From positions 2,356,001-2,420,000 of the forward strand of contig NC_007712.1 in NCBI RefSeq assembly GCF_000010085.1: a stretch of 64,000 nucleotides of DNA, written 5' to 3'. A program made the translations under genes and the position numbers. The notes beneath the pieces were generated by a model that saw only the letters and a list, made by a program, of their open reading frames with translations, did no database searches and was not told the origin of the DNA. Shown here piece by piece: positions 29,807 through 39,788 of this stretch (its first letter is position 1; every line of letters begins with the position of its first letter). Origin of the DNA: Sodalis glossinidius str. 'morsitans' (GTDB taxonomy: Bacteria > Pseudomonadota > Gammaproteobacteria > Enterobacterales > Enterobacteriaceae).

Positions 29807-30853
29807 CTAGAAGCGGCAATCCACTGCGTCGTTCAGCAGCGCTAGCAGACGCTCGCTGTCTTCCCAGCCAAGACAGGCATCGGTAATGGATTGACCGTAG
29901 GTCAACGGCTTGTCGGCGCGCAGGGTCTGATTACCCGCCACCAGATTACTTTCAACCATTACCCCCACCACCTGCCGGCTGCCGTCACGTAATTGTTGGC
30001 CAACAGAATGCGCGATGTCCCATTGACGGCGATACTGCTTCTGGCTGTTGCCGTGGCTGAAATCCACCAGCAAATGCGCCGGCAGCCCGAAAGATGCCAA
30101 CTGCGCACTGGCATCGGCGATCGCCGGCGGCTGATAATTAGGCACTTTGCCGCCGCGCATAATAATATGCCCATACGGATTGCCGCCGGTCTGATATATC
30201 GTCATCTGACCTTGTTTGTCCGGGGACAGAAAGAGATGGGACGCGCGGGCGGCGCGAATGGCGTCGATGGCGATTTGGATATTGCCGTCCGTGCCGTTCT
30301 TGAAGCCGACCGGGCAGGACAGCGCGGAGGCCATCTCGCGATGGATCTGGCTTTCGGTAGTGCGCGCGCCGATAGCGCCCCAGCTAATCAGATCTGCAAT
30401 ATATTGGCCGGTGACCATATCCAGGAATTCCGTTGCGGTCGGTAGGCCTAATTCGTTGACCGCCAGCAAGAGCCGCCGGGCGATCTCCAAACCGTCATTC
30501 ACGCGAAAACTGCCGTCCAGCCCCGGATCGGCAATCAACCCTTTCCAACCCACCACGGTGCGCGGCTTTTCAAAATAGGTACGCATGACGATTTCCAGTC
30601 GGTCTTGGTACTTGACGCGCAGCGGATTAAGCCGGCGCGCATAATCCAGCGCCGCATCGGTATCGTGGATGGAGCAGGGGCCGATTATCACCAGCAAACG
30701 GGGATCATCGCCGTGTAAAATACGTTCAATACGCTGGCGCACTCGCAATACATTCTCGGCCATCGCCGCGCTTAGCGGCAAGGCGGCGGCCAGCGAGGCG
30801 GGAGCAACTAATCGGTCGATGCGCCGTGTGCGCAATTCATCTGTCTTTTGCAT
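29807..30853 (-). CDS. aroH: DAHP synthase, Trp-sensitive class
   Basis: 348 residues, normal length. 3-Deoxy-D-arabino-heptulosonate 7-phosphate synthase makes the first intermediate of aromatic amino acid synthesis from PEP and erythrose 4-phosphate. Motifs include LLVIIGPCSIHDTDAALDYA, RTYFEKPRTVVGWKGL and LLVDFSHGNSQKQYRRQ. The position next to ppsR fits AroH. No TrpR operator is obvious upstream. No lesion seen. Confidence 0.95.
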   Translation of the reverse strand: MQKTDELRTRRIDRLVAPASLAAALPLSAAMAENVLRVRQRIERILHGDDPRLLVIIGPCSIHDTDAALDYARRLNPLRVKYQDRLEIVMRTYFEKPRTVVGWKGLIADPGLDGSFRVNDGLEIARRLLLAVNELGLPTATEFLDMVTGQYIADLISWGAIGARTTESQIHREMASALSCPVGFKNGTDGNIQIAIDAIRAARASHLFLSPDKQGQMTIYQTGGNPYGHIIMRGGKVPNYQPPAIADASAQLASFGLPAHLLVDFSHGNSQKQYRRQWDIAHSVGQQLRDGSRQVVGVMVESNLVAGNQTLRADKPLTYGQSITDACLGWEDSERLLALLNDAVDCRF

Positions 30854-30958
30854 GCTTATCTCTAAAATGGTGGACTCACCGCGGTGGAGTTACCGGGAAG
30901 CGATGCTGCTCACGATACCCCAACCGGCGCTGAATTCAACCTTGCCCGGCAAAATTTG

Positions 30959-31780
30959 CTAATACATGCGCCGGCTCATCCCCAACACATCCATAATTTT
31001 CGCCGCGATTTCCTCAACGGAGTGATTGGTGGAGTTGAGATAGCGGATATTATTATTGCGAAATAGAGATTCCACTTCATTAATTTCCATCCGACACTGG
31101 CGCAGCGAGGCGTAGCGGCTGTCGCTCAGGCGCTCGTCGCGGATAGCAGCCAGGCGCTCGGGGTCGATGGTCAGACCGAAAAGTTTGGGCTGGTGGGCTT
31201 TCAGGGCCGCGGGCAGCGAAAGATTATCCATATCGTCAGCGATAAAAGGGTAATTGGCGGCGCGGATACCGTATTGCATCGCTAAATACAAACTAGTGGG
31301 GGTCTTACCGCAGCGCGACACGCCGAGCAAAATAATTTGCGCCTGATCCAAATTGCGCAGCGAAATACCATCGTCGTGGGCGAGGGTATAATCAATGGCG
31401 GTGATACGCGCATCGTACTTGCTTAAATTAGTGGCGGTCAGACCGTGGGTCCGGTGCGCCACCGGATCTGGCGCGATGCCTAATTCCTGCTGGAGCGGCC
31501 CCACCAAAGCTTGTACCACATCCTGACAAAAGCCGGCGCTCTCCTCGATAATGTGCCGGACCGCTGGGGTGACAATCGAATAAAATACCAGAGGTCGGAC
31601 GCCGCTTTGTTGGTAGAGAGCATTAATCTGCTCGCGTACCGCGCGCGCGCGGGTTTCACTCTCGACGAATGGCAGAGTGTACAGGGCGGTCGTTAGAGGG
31701 AATTGCGACAAAACCGAGTGCCCCACTACCTCGGCGGTGATGGCGGTACCATCAGAAATAAAAAATACGCTTCTTTCCAT
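30959..31780 (-). CDS. ppsR: PEP synthase regulatory protein (kinase/pyrophosphorylase)
   Basis: DUF299 family bifunctional enzyme that phosphorylates and dephosphorylates PEP synthase. P-loop GVSRCGKTPTSLYLA and conserved RTHGL, YDARITAIDYTLAHDDG. I start at 31780 (MERSVFFISDGTAITAEVVG), preceded by AAGGGAG at a good distance, giving 273 residues; an upstream ATG at 31829-31831 would add 17 residues without family similarity. Divergent from its target ppsA. C-terminus GMSRRMY is typical. No lesion seen. Confidence 0.96.
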   Translation of the reverse strand: MERSVFFISDGTAITAEVVGHSVLSQFPLTTALYTLPFVESETRARAVREQINALYQQSGVRPLVFYSIVTPAVRHIIEESAGFCQDVVQALVGPLQQELGIAPDPVAHRTHGLTATNLSKYDARITAIDYTLAHDDGISLRNLDQAQIILLGVSRCGKTPTSLYLAMQYGIRAANYPFIADDMDNLSLPAALKAHQPKLFGLTIDPERLAAIRDERLSDSRYASLRQCRMEINEVESLFRNNNIRYLNSTNHSVEEIAAKIMDVLGMSRRMY

Positions 31781-31823
31781 AGACGACTCCCTTGCTGGAA
31801 TACGGCTTGGTCTTAATTTGGTC

Positions 31824-31837
31824 GCTGACACGATTCA
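31824..31837. promoter_or_regulatory. Cra (FruR)-like operator upstream of ppsA
   Basis: GCTGACACGATTCA is close to the Cra consensus GCTGAAACGATTCA. It lies in the ppsR-ppsA divergent region. Cra activates ppsA in E. coli from an upstream site. Motif seen; regulation inferred. Confidence 0.5.
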
Positions 31838-31944
31838 TATTGGGCGAGCGCATGGAGGATTATGCTAACCTCAAAGTAGGCTTTTTGCCTGTCGTCACTA
31901 TAGCGACACGATATCCGTGCACATATTTTAAAAGGATGACCCAG

Positions 31945-34320
31945 ATGCCGCAAAATGACAATGTTGCCGAAAATGTACTGTGGTATAACCAGCTTGGTAT
32001 GCATGATGTGGACCGGGTAGGCGGGAAAAACGCTTCGCTAGGTGAGATGATTACCCATTTGTCCGCCGTGGGCGTGTCGGTGCCCAATGGTTTTGCTACT
32101 ACTGCCCAGGCATTCAACGAATTTCTCAATCAAAGCAGGATCAATCAACGGATTTACCAACTTCTGGACCAGACCGATATTGATGACGTCGCCGCCCTCA
32201 GTAAGGCCGGCAGCCAGATCCGCCAATGGATTATCGATACCCCATTCCAGCCCGGCCTGGAAGCCGACATTACCGCCTGCTACCAACAATTGTCCGCCGA
32301 TGATGCCGACGCCTCTTTTGCCGTACGTTCATCGGCCACCGCGGAGGATATGCCCGACGCGTCCTTTGCCGGTCAGCAGGAAACTTTCCTCAATGTGCAG
32401 GGCATTGATGCGGTAATGACCGCCATCAAGCATGTTTATGCCTCGCTGTTCAACGACCGGGCCATTTCCTATCGTGTGCATCAAGGCTACGACCACCGCG
32501 GCGTGGCCCTCTCAGCGGGCGTGCAGCGCATGGTCCGCGCCGACGAGGCCGCCTCCGGCGTCATGTTCACGATTGATACTGAATCGGGCTTTGACCAGGT
32601 GGTCTTCATCACGGCCGCCTACGGGCTTGGCGAAATGGTAGTGCAAGGCGCGGTCAACCCCGATGAGTTTTATGTTCACAAACCGACGTTGGCCAGCGGT
32701 CGACCTGCAGTAGTGCGGCGCAATATCGGATCCAAGAAAATCCGCATGGTCTATGCCGACAGCGCTGCCCACGGCGAGCAGGTGCGCACCGAGCCGGTGC
32801 CCGAGGCGCTGCGCCAGCGCTTTGCCCTGACGGATGAGGAAGTGCAGGATCTGGCGTGTCAGGCGGTACTGATTGAACAACATTACCAGCGGCCGATGGA
32901 CATCGAATGGGCCAAGGACGGGCACACCGGTGAGCTTTACATCGTGCAGGCGCGGCCGGAAACGGTGCGCTCCCGCGGGCAGGTGATGGAGCGCTACCGG
33001 CTCACCCACCGCAGCGAGGTCATCATAGAAGGCCGCGCCATCGGCCATCGCATCGGCGCCGGGCCGGTGAAAATCATTCACGATATCAGCGAAATGCACC
33101 GTGTTGAGGCCGGGGATGTGCTGGTGACCGACATGACCGACCCCGATTGGGAACCGATTATGAAAAAGGTCGCCGCCATTGTCACCAACCGTGGCGGGCG
33201 AACCTGCCATGCGGCGATTATCGCCCGTGAACTGGGGATCCCCGCCGTGGTCGGCTGCGGCGATGCCACCGAACGCATCGGCGACGGGCAATCGGTTACC
33301 GTGTCCTGCGCCGAAGGGGATACCGGCTACATTTATCAGGAAATACTGCCTTTCGAGGTCGCCCGTTCGGACATTGACGAAATGCCCGCATTGCCGTTGA
33401 AAATCATGATGAACGTCGGCAATCCCGATCGTGCCTTCGATTTTGCCTGTCTGCCCAATGACGGCGTGGGGCTGGCGCGGCTGGAGTTCATTATCAACCG
33501 TATGATAGGCGTGCATCCGCGTGCGCTGCTGGAATTCGATCAGCAGACGCCGGCCCTGCAGCGCGAAATCACCGATATGATCCACGGTTACGACAGCCCG
33601 AAAGAGTATTATATCGCCCGTCTGACTGAAGGGATTGCCACTCTGGGCGCGGCGTTTTCGCCGAAACGCGTCATTGTGCGTCTGTCCGACTTCAAGTCTA
33701 ACGAATACGCCAACTTGGTGGGTGGCGAGCGCTACGAGCCGGACGAGGAGAACCCGATGCTGGGCTTCCGTGGGGCCGGACGCTATGTTTCCGACAGTTT
33801 CCGCGACTGTTTTGCGCTGGAGTGCGAGGCTGTTAAGCGGGTGCGTAACGACATGGGGCTGACCAACGTGGAAATTATGGTCCCGTTTGTGCGCACCGTG
33901 GCGCAGGCGCAGGTGGTGGTCGAGGAGCTGGCGCGGCAAGGTCTGAAACGGGGCGAAAACGGCCTGAAGGTGATCATGATGTGCGAGATCCCCTCCAACG
34001 CGCTGTTGGCCGAACAATTTCTCGCCCACTTTGACGGTTTTTCCATCGGCTCGAACGATATGACCCAATTGGCCTTGGGGCTGGATCGGGATTCGGGCCT
34101 GGTGTCGGCGCTGTTCGATGAGCGGGATGAGGCGGTCCGCTCGCTGTTGTCCATGGCTATCTGCGCGGCGAAAAAACAGGGTAAATATGTCGGCATCTGC
34201 GGACAGGGGCCGTCCGATCACGAAGACTTCGCCGCCTGGCTTATGGAAGAGGGCATCGATAGTCTGTCACTCAACCCGGATACCGTCGTGAGCACCTGGC
34301 TAAGCCTGGCAAAAAATTAG
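31945..34320 (+). CDS. ppsA: Phosphoenolpyruvate synthase
   Basis: 791 residues from ATG 31945 (MPQNDNVAENVLWYNQLGMH). AAAAGG lies 9 bases upstream of this ATG and directly abuts the alternative ATG at 31936, so the later one is preferred. ATP-grasp domain, swivelling domain with catalytic His in GGRTCHAAIIARELGIPAVV, and PEP/pyruvate barrel with GSNDMTQLALGLDRDSG. Makes PEP from pyruvate, ATP and water. Controlled by PpsR, encoded divergently. No lesion seen. Confidence 0.97.
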   Translation: MPQNDNVAENVLWYNQLGMHDVDRVGGKNASLGEMITHLSAVGVSVPNGFATTAQAFNEFLNQSRINQRIYQLLDQTDIDDVAALSKAGSQIRQWIIDTPFQPGLEADITACYQQLSADDADASFAVRSSATAEDMPDASFAGQQETFLNVQGIDAVMTAIKHVYASLFNDRAISYRVHQGYDHRGVALSAGVQRMVRADEAASGVMFTIDTESGFDQVVFITAAYGLGEMVVQGAVNPDEFYVHKPTLASGRPAVVRRNIGSKKIRMVYADSAAHGEQVRTEPVPEALRQRFALTDEEVQDLACQAVLIEQHYQRPMDIEWAKDGHTGELYIVQARPETVRSRGQVMERYRLTHRSEVIIEGRAIGHRIGAGPVKIIHDISEMHRVEAGDVLVTDMTDPDWEPIMKKVAAIVTNRGGRTCHAAIIARELGIPAVVGCGDATERIGDGQSVTVSCAEGDTGYIYQEILPFEVARSDIDEMPALPLKIMMNVGNPDRAFDFACLPNDGVGLARLEFIINRMIGVHPRALLEFDQQTPALQREITDMIHGYDSPKEYYIARLTEGIATLGAAFSPKRVIVRLSDFKSNEYANLVGGERYEPDEENPMLGFRGAGRYVSDSFRDCFALECEAVKRVRNDMGLTNVEIMVPFVRTVAQAQVVVEELARQGLKRGENGLKVIMMCEIPSNALLAEQFLAHFDGFSIGSNDMTQLALGLDRDSGLVSALFDERDEAVRSLLSMAICAAKKQGKYVGICGQGPSDHEDFAAWLMEEGIDSLSLNPDTVVSTWLSLAKN

Positions 34321-34378
34321 CCTACGCGCCACTCGTGGCAATTTAGCGCTTTAAAAGAGAACGGAACGAAATAATGGA

Positions 34379-34412
34379 CACCGGTATATTAATACCGGCG
34401 TTGTTATTTTAT
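34379..34412 (+). terminator. terminator after ppsA
   Basis: ACCGGTAT stem, loop TAAT, ATACCGG, then a T-rich tail (TTGTTATTTTATTT). About 60 bases after the ppsA stop. Confidence 0.65.
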
Positions 34413-34431
34413 TTGTCACAAATTAGCCATA

Positions 34432-34526
34432 AAAAAAAGCCCATCTTAAAGATGGGCAAAGACTACACACAGCAATTCTGTCATGCCGGGTAGCATTAAA
34501 ATCATTACTAAATCATAGAGCTAATA
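34432..34526 (-). ncRNA. rprA: RprA-like small regulatory RNA
   Basis: The minus strand reads GAATTGCTGTGTGTAGTCTT then TGCCCATC, loop TTTAA, GATGGGC and eight T. This matches the conserved 3' half of E. coli RprA as I remember it, including the terminator. It lies downstream of ydiK in the same orientation, as in E. coli. The 5' half differs from E. coli. RprA activates rpoS translation with Hfq. The 5' end is estimated from a TACTAT -10 element at 34533-34538. Confidence 0.72.
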
Positions 34527-34561
34527 ACACGCATAGTAGGGATAAACCTGCGGTACGTCAC

Positions 34562-34575
34562 TCAGATTCATCCTA
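34562..34575 (-). promoter_or_regulatory. RcsB-box-like site upstream of rprA
   Basis: Minus strand TAGGATGAATCTGA resembles the RcsB box of rcs-activated promoters (TAGGA...TCTTA type). It lies about 25 bases upstream of the proposed -10 of the RprA-like RNA. In E. coli rprA is an RcsB target. Motif match is partial. Confidence 0.4.
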
Positions 34576-34703
34576 TATAAGCCGCTCGCTGGGGCCAGTG
34601 TCGGCTAAAGTAAAATAACGGCAAAATGACTTAGCGATTTAAGAGAATAGGTGCTGCGACGGGGGGAAATAATTGTCCCGACGAGCGCCGGGACCTAAGG
34701 GGA

Positions 34704-35804
34704 TTAATGTAATTCTTTAAGCTGTTTTTCCGGATTATCGATTTTTCCCGGCGGTGGCGCTTCCTGCATCCAGGCGAATACCAACCGCCAGGAGACCGCC
34801 AGCACTACTGGTCCGATAAAGAGGCCTATCATTCCGAAAGCCAGTAAACCGCCCAATACGCCGCACAACACCAGAAGCATCGGTAAATCGGCCCCCATAT
34901 GGATGAATATCGGCCGCAGAATGTTATCCAGGGTCGCCACGACACAGCTCCATACTAGTAATATCGTTCCCCAGGTGGTATCGCCGCTCCAATAAAGCCA
35001 GATCATAGCCGGGATCAGCACCGGCAAGGGGCCTAATTGGGCGATACACAACACGAACATGGTTACGGTCAGGACGGTCGCCAGTGGAATGCCGGTAATC
35101 GCCAGACCGACGCCGCCCAGCACGGACTGGACAATAGCGGTCAGCACCACGCCCATCGCGACCGCCCGGATGGCCTGCGCCGCCAGCAGAACCGATGCGT
35201 CGCCACGTTCTGCGCCCAGGCGTATGGCGAAATGCCGCACCGCCATCCCTACGCGTTCGCCGCGCAAATACAGCAAGACGCTGAACAAAATCATCAACCC
35301 GCAGTGCAGCAGCAGGCTGCCCAGGTTGGCCACCTGGCCCAACAGCCAGCTGGCGGCCTTGCCGATATAGGGCTGGATTTTGCTCATTAACGGCGCGCTA
35401 CCGCCGGAAATCAGTGATTGCCAGGCGCTGTAGAGTTTGCGGCCCACCATCGGTATATCCTGCAGCCAGGCAAGGGCGGGCAAGGTCAGCCGATCCGGCT
35501 GTGTAGCCCAGGCAACCAGCGGGGCGCTATTATCGACAATACTGCTCACCAGGATCGATACCGGCAGCACAAACAGCAGCAACAGCAGTAACGTCATGAC
35601 CACCACCGCCAGCGAACGCCGTCCCCAGAGCAAATGCTGCACCTTTATCAGCAGCGGCCAGGTCGCTATCACCACCATTGATGCCCATGAAAAGCCGAGA
35701 ATAAAGGGCTGTACTACCCAAAAGCAGCTAAGGGTCATCAGCGCGATAAACGTCACGCTGAATAACATTCTGGGCAAATCGTGAAGCTGGCGCGGGAAAT
35801 CCAT
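34704..35804 (-). CDS. ydiK: YdiK, AI-2E (PerM) family transporter
   Basis: 366 residues, close to the 370 of E. coli YdiK. Hydrophobic helices come in two clusters at the N-terminus (MLFSVTFIALMTLSCFWVVQ) and after residue 150, with the family GLLAFGMIGLFIGPVVLAVS segment near the end. Putative inner membrane exporter; substrate unknown. Convergent with ppsA across rprA. No lesion seen, in contrast with ydiJ next to it. Confidence 0.9.
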   Translation of the reverse strand: MDFPRQLHDLPRMLFSVTFIALMTLSCFWVVQPFILGFSWASMVVIATWPLLIKVQHLLWGRRSLAVVVMTLLLLLLFVLPVSILVSSIVDNSAPLVAWATQPDRLTLPALAWLQDIPMVGRKLYSAWQSLISGGSAPLMSKIQPYIGKAASWLLGQVANLGSLLLHCGLMILFSVLLYLRGERVGMAVRHFAIRLGAERGDASVLLAAQAIRAVAMGVVLTAIVQSVLGGVGLAITGIPLATVLTVTMFVLCIAQLGPLPVLIPAMIWLYWSGDTTWGTILLVWSCVVATLDNILRPIFIHMGADLPMLLVLCGVLGGLLAFGMIGLFIGPVVLAVSWRLVFAWMQEAPPPGKIDNPEKQLKELH

Positions 35805-36021
35805 GAAACACCTTTCTCCTCAAACAAACGACGGGTTGCCCGCGACCTGACGATGGCCGATGTGGGCGAGTAGCATAATGATGGGGTATATCGTCATTTT
35901 TTGACAGGGGCGAATGAAAACTTTCGTTTAGTTATTCACGCAGGCCGCCCGCGGGCGCGCGATTTTTTTGGGCCGGCAGGGCATGGACAAAAAATATGAT
36001 AAAACAGTGAGGTTCGACTAT

Positions 36022-37990
36022 TGCCGACGATGATGTCGCGCTGGTTGGCCGGCTGGCGGCCTTGCCGGCCTTTCAGGGACTCAGCTTCATCCCGCGCGAC
36101 GGCGGTACCGGGACCAATGGGCAATCCCTCAATCGCGGCGTGATCGTGGATATGTCCCGCTATATGAACCGTATTCTTGAAGTCAATACGGAGCAGGGCT
36201 GGGTACGGGTGGAAGCGGGGGTTATCAAGGATCAGTTAAACCAGTACCTCAAACTCAAACCGCTTGGCTATTTCTTCTCACCCGAGCTTTCTACCAGCAA
36301 CCGCGCCACTCTGGGCGGCATTATCAACACCGACGCCTCGGGACAGGGCTCGCTGGTGTACGGCAAAACCTCCGACCATGTCCTCGGGCTGCAGATGGTA
36401 TTGCTGGGTGGTGAACGGCTCGAGACCAGCGCGATGCCGACGTCGGCGGCGCAGCCGGGCCGCATCGGCGACATTTATCGCACGGTGGTGGAACGCTGCC
36501 TGCAACAGCGCAGTCTGATCTTGGAAAAACTTCCCGATCTTAATCGGTTTTTAACCTGCTATGATTTGCGCCATGTCTTCAGCGATGATCTGCAAACCTT
36601 CGACTTGACCCGTATCCTCACCGGCTCCGAGAGCACGCTGGCGTTTATCACCGAGGCGACGCTGGATATTATGCTGCTGCCGAAGGTGTGCCGTTTAGTC
36701 AATGTGAAGTTTGACTCTTTCGATTCCGCGCTGCGCAATGCGCAATTTATGCTGGAAGGCCCATGCGCTATCGGTGGAAACCATCGATTTCAAGGTGCTG
36801 AATCTGGCGCGGGAGGATATTGTCTGGGACTTGGTGCGCGAGCTGATTGAGGATGTCCCCGGTCAGACGATGCAGGGGCTGAACATCCTGGAATTCGCCG
36901 GCGACGATGGCGCCCTGATAGACGGTCAACTCGCGACGCTGGTTCGCTAATGGCTGCGGCTGTTGGCACAGCAGGGCGTCGATCCGCTACAGCTGGAGCA
37001 GGAGTTGCCGCAGGGGATGGCCACGCTACGAGACGTTGTTGCCCGGGTCGGCAAAAGTTGGCGGGCGCGGCGAGTACGATTTTTCCCACGAGGTAAAAAG
37101 CGCGATGTCCGGCTTCCTGGCCTGTAAGGCATGCTCAAGCCAGTGCCCGATCAAAATCGATGTACCGGGCTTCCGCGCGCGCTTTGCAGCTTTACCACAG
37201 CCGGTATCTACGTCCGGTGCATGATTATCTGGTGGCCGGCGTAGAGGGGTATGCGCCTCTCATGGCGCGGGCGACGTTCAATTTTTTTCTGAAATGGTCT
37301 GTCGTGCGCACGTTGAGCGAGCGGACCGTGGGGATGGTGGATGTGCCGCCGTTGCGCCGTCAGGCGGCGGACATTCTCAACGCGCAGCCCACGTTGGAAG
37401 CGCTGGAGCAGATGCCCGCCTCACAGCGCCAGGCACATGTGCTTATCGTTCAGGATCCTTTTACCAGCTATTATGATGCGCGCGTGGTGGCGGATTTCGC
37501 CCGGCTGGTGGTAAAACTAGGGCTGAACCGGTGTTATTGCCCTTTTCCCCCAACGGCAAAGCGCAGCATATCAAAGGATTTTTGCAGCGGTTCGCCCGTA
37601 CCCACGGCGCTGCTGGGACTGCCGATGGTGGCGGTGGACCCGGCGCTCTGCTATCGCGACGAATATCGCGAAGTGCTGGGCGCCGACCGTGGCGAATTCC
37701 AGGTACAATTGGTTCATAAATGGCTTGCCGGCCTGCAGGAGAGAGACCCGCATCGTCGCGGGCCCACGCGCCCGAACCAGCGGTGCAGGCGGCGCCCTGG
37801 TATCTGTTCGGCCACTGTACCGAAGCCACACAATTGCCGGCAAGTGCCCGGCAATGGCGCGACATTTTCGCCCGCTACGTGGCGCGCCTGGAGCCGGTCA
37901 GCGTCGGCTGCTGCGGCATGGCGGGCACCTACGGTCACGAGAGCACGAATTACGCCCATTCGCGCGGTATCTATGCGCTCTCCTGGCTTT
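36022..37990 (+). pseudogene. ydiJ: YdiJ FAD/FeS oxidoreductase relic, first part
   Basis: FAD-linked oxidase similar to YdiJ (1018 residues in E. coli). About 80 N-terminal residues are missing; the FAD-binding stretch RDGGTGTNGQSLNRGVIVDM and TSDHVLGLQMVLLGG are readable. There is a frameshift at about 36765. About 240 residues are deleted between DGALIDG and TLVR-stop-WLRLL near 36940. The FeS motif CLACKACSSQCPIKIDVP type is present near 37120. Several more frameshifts follow. It breaks off after YALSW at about 37990. Confidence 0.85.
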
Positions 37991-38310
37991 TTTCTGCCCA
38001 CGATCGTCATACCATTCTGGTTTCATGCTCGTTAAGCCCGCTGGATTTGAACCGCTATAATAGAGTTCACCATATTCATTGTACTGTTCACTTTATTTGT
38101 ATCGTCGCTACTGATAGCCATTTTCCTGTCACCAAAACTCGATAATCTGGATCATGATGTTCTTTGCAACCCGCATGACGCTGGGCGAAATGCTGCATTA
38201 CATCCTGCCAAACTATCTGTTCAAAGTGGTGTACTCGTTGCTGGTATGTATACCCATTACCTTCATTCTTCTCTAATGGCATCCGCCGCGAGTTGTTTAA
38301 TAATCACCGT
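37991..38310 (+). pseudogene. membrane protein fragments, possibly queuosine-precursor transporter-like
   Basis: Hydrophobic fragments in different frames: FTIFIVLFTLFVSSLLIAIF, then FATRMTLGEMLHYILPNYLF and KVVYSLLVCIPITFILL followed by TAA. The pattern recalls the last helices of the VUT/YhhQ family but I am not certain. Part of a segment inserted in ydiJ. Confidence 0.3.
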
Positions 38311-38415
38311 CCGCAGTCAGTCAGAAAGGACGCATGACCTCTCCCTCTCTTCACCGGCGACTTGCTCACCTTAACAGGCATACGCAATAGCAGCTCGGAA
38401 TCAGCGCTTTGGCGA

Positions 38416-38445
38416 AGGGCTGAGGGCTGAGGGCTGAGGGCTGAG
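38416..38445. repeat. short tandem repeat, AGGGCTG x4
   Basis: Four perfect copies of the heptamer AGGGCTG in a row plus a partial fifth (AG). It lies in non-coding debris within the segment inserted in ydiJ. Confidence 0.85.
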
Positions 38446-38606
38446 CAGACTATTTGGTGGTTTGCCCGGTAGCAAATGTCGCAAAAGTGCGTCATCCAGA
38501 GCGCGACGGCGCCCCGGATGTGCAGTGCCGCTGCCAACGGCTCACGGCAGGGTGACAGATTAAACGCCGCGCCCCGCGCCAACGACACGGCCTGCTCGCC
38601 TGACCG

Positions 38607-39438
38607 TCAATGTTTCACCACATAGAGCGTCTGACTGTAGGACAAGTCTTCCGGGTTGGTGATGATCGGATACCCTTTCAGCCAAGGCTTAATCAGGCGG
38701 CCATTGGTGAACTGATAAATCGGCGCAATTGGGGCCTGCTCGGCAATCATGGTCTCTGCTTTATTGTAATCTTCGCTCAGCCGCTGCGGCTGCGTTTCCC
38801 GACTGGCCTTCTGTAACAGCTTATCGTAGGCGGGATCACTAAACTTGGCGATGTTACCGCTATGGGTTGAGATCAGCAGCGATAAAAAGGTGGAAGGCTC
38901 GTTGTAATCGCCGATCCACGATGCTCGCACCACGTCAAAATTACCGGTATTGCGGCTATCGATATAGGTTTTCCATTCCTGATTGACCAATTTGACATTG
39001 ACGCCCAGAGTTTTTTTCCACATCGACGCCACGGCAATAGCGATCTTCTGATTACTTTCCGACGTGTTGTACAGCAGGGTAAGGGTCAACGGTTTATTCG
39101 GTCCGTAACCGGCGGCCTGCGTCAGGGCCCGCGCCTGGGCACCCAGCTCTTGCTGGCTATGCTGCTGCAAATAACTAGCCGTGGGCGTGAAGCCGACCGT
39201 TACGTCAGGGGTAAAATGCCAGGCCGGTTTTTCGCCAGAGCCGACCACTTTGCCGGCGATGATCCGTCGGTCAATAGCGTAGGACAGCGCTTTGCGCACC
39301 CGTACGTCTTGAGTGGGCCCCCGCCGGATATTGAAGGCATAATAATAGGTCCCCAGCTGGTCCGGCGTGTATACCTGATCGGGGATCTGTTGCAATAACT
39401 GCCGGTAACGGTCTTTGGGAAACGATTCGGTAATGTCT
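38607..39438 (-). pseudogene. OppA/MppA-like peptide-binding protein, 3' fragment
   Basis: Open frame encoding the C-terminal 275 or so residues of a periplasmic oligopeptide-binding protein: DQLGTYYYAFNIRRGPTQDV, PLTLTLLYNTSESNQKIAIA, GVNVKLVNQEWKTYIDSR, ending LYVVKH. The N-terminal half with the signal peptide is missing. The frame's first 35 residues are antisense to the ydiJ 3' end and are not OppA. Reading is undisturbed, so the truncation is fairly young. Confidence 0.82.
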
Positions 39439-39572
39439 ATAAACAACAACTTGCACAGCTGCCGCGCGGCCGCTGCCTGGCGACCGGTTATTCCTGCCGC
39501 AGTCAGGTCAAGCGTATCGAGGGTGAAAGCCTCCGTCATCCGCTACAGGCACTTTTGGAGATCATCGCATGA
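39432..39572 (+). pseudogene. ydiJ: YdiJ relic, C-terminal part
   Basis: Plus strand reads YKQQLAQLPRGRCLATGYSC then RSQVKRIEGESLRHPLQALL and EIIA-stop, the C-terminus of YdiJ. It continues directly from YALSW at 37990 if the 1.44 kb between them is removed. The stop overlaps the start of menI (ATGA). Confidence 0.82.
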
Positions 39573-39760
39573 TTTGGACGCGTACACCGTCGCTGGAGAG
39601 ACTTAACAGCGTTTATGACGGCTGGGTGCGCGCGGTATGCCGCCCGTTTCACCTCGGCCGCACGCGCAAGGTGTGGGATATTCACATTTTCAACGATACG
39701 GCGCGGTTAACCTGCGTCTCCCGCTTGACCACCGCCGTTCTGGACGGTCCGAACGGCTGA
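39569..39760 (+). pseudogene. menI: MenI (YdiI) thioesterase with internal deletion
   Basis: MIWTRTPSLERLNSVYDG, the normal start, is joined to VRAVCRPFHLGRTRKVWDIH and SRLTTAVLDG, the normal end. About 75 residues of the hot-dog fold, including the catalytic region, are missing; 63 residues remain of some 136. The deletion kept the reading frame. MenI hydrolyses DHNA-CoA in menaquinone synthesis. Confidence 0.8.
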
Positions 39761-39788
39761 GGCTGCGCCCGGTGCCTTTACAGCGAAT

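Noticed and set aside
32512..34221. 569-codon minus-strand ORF opposite ppsA
   Set aside because: Shadow of ppsA; no start signal or family similarity.
38088..38588. Minus-strand ORFs in the ydiJ insert
   Set aside because: They cover repeats and membrane-gene debris without any recognisable motif.
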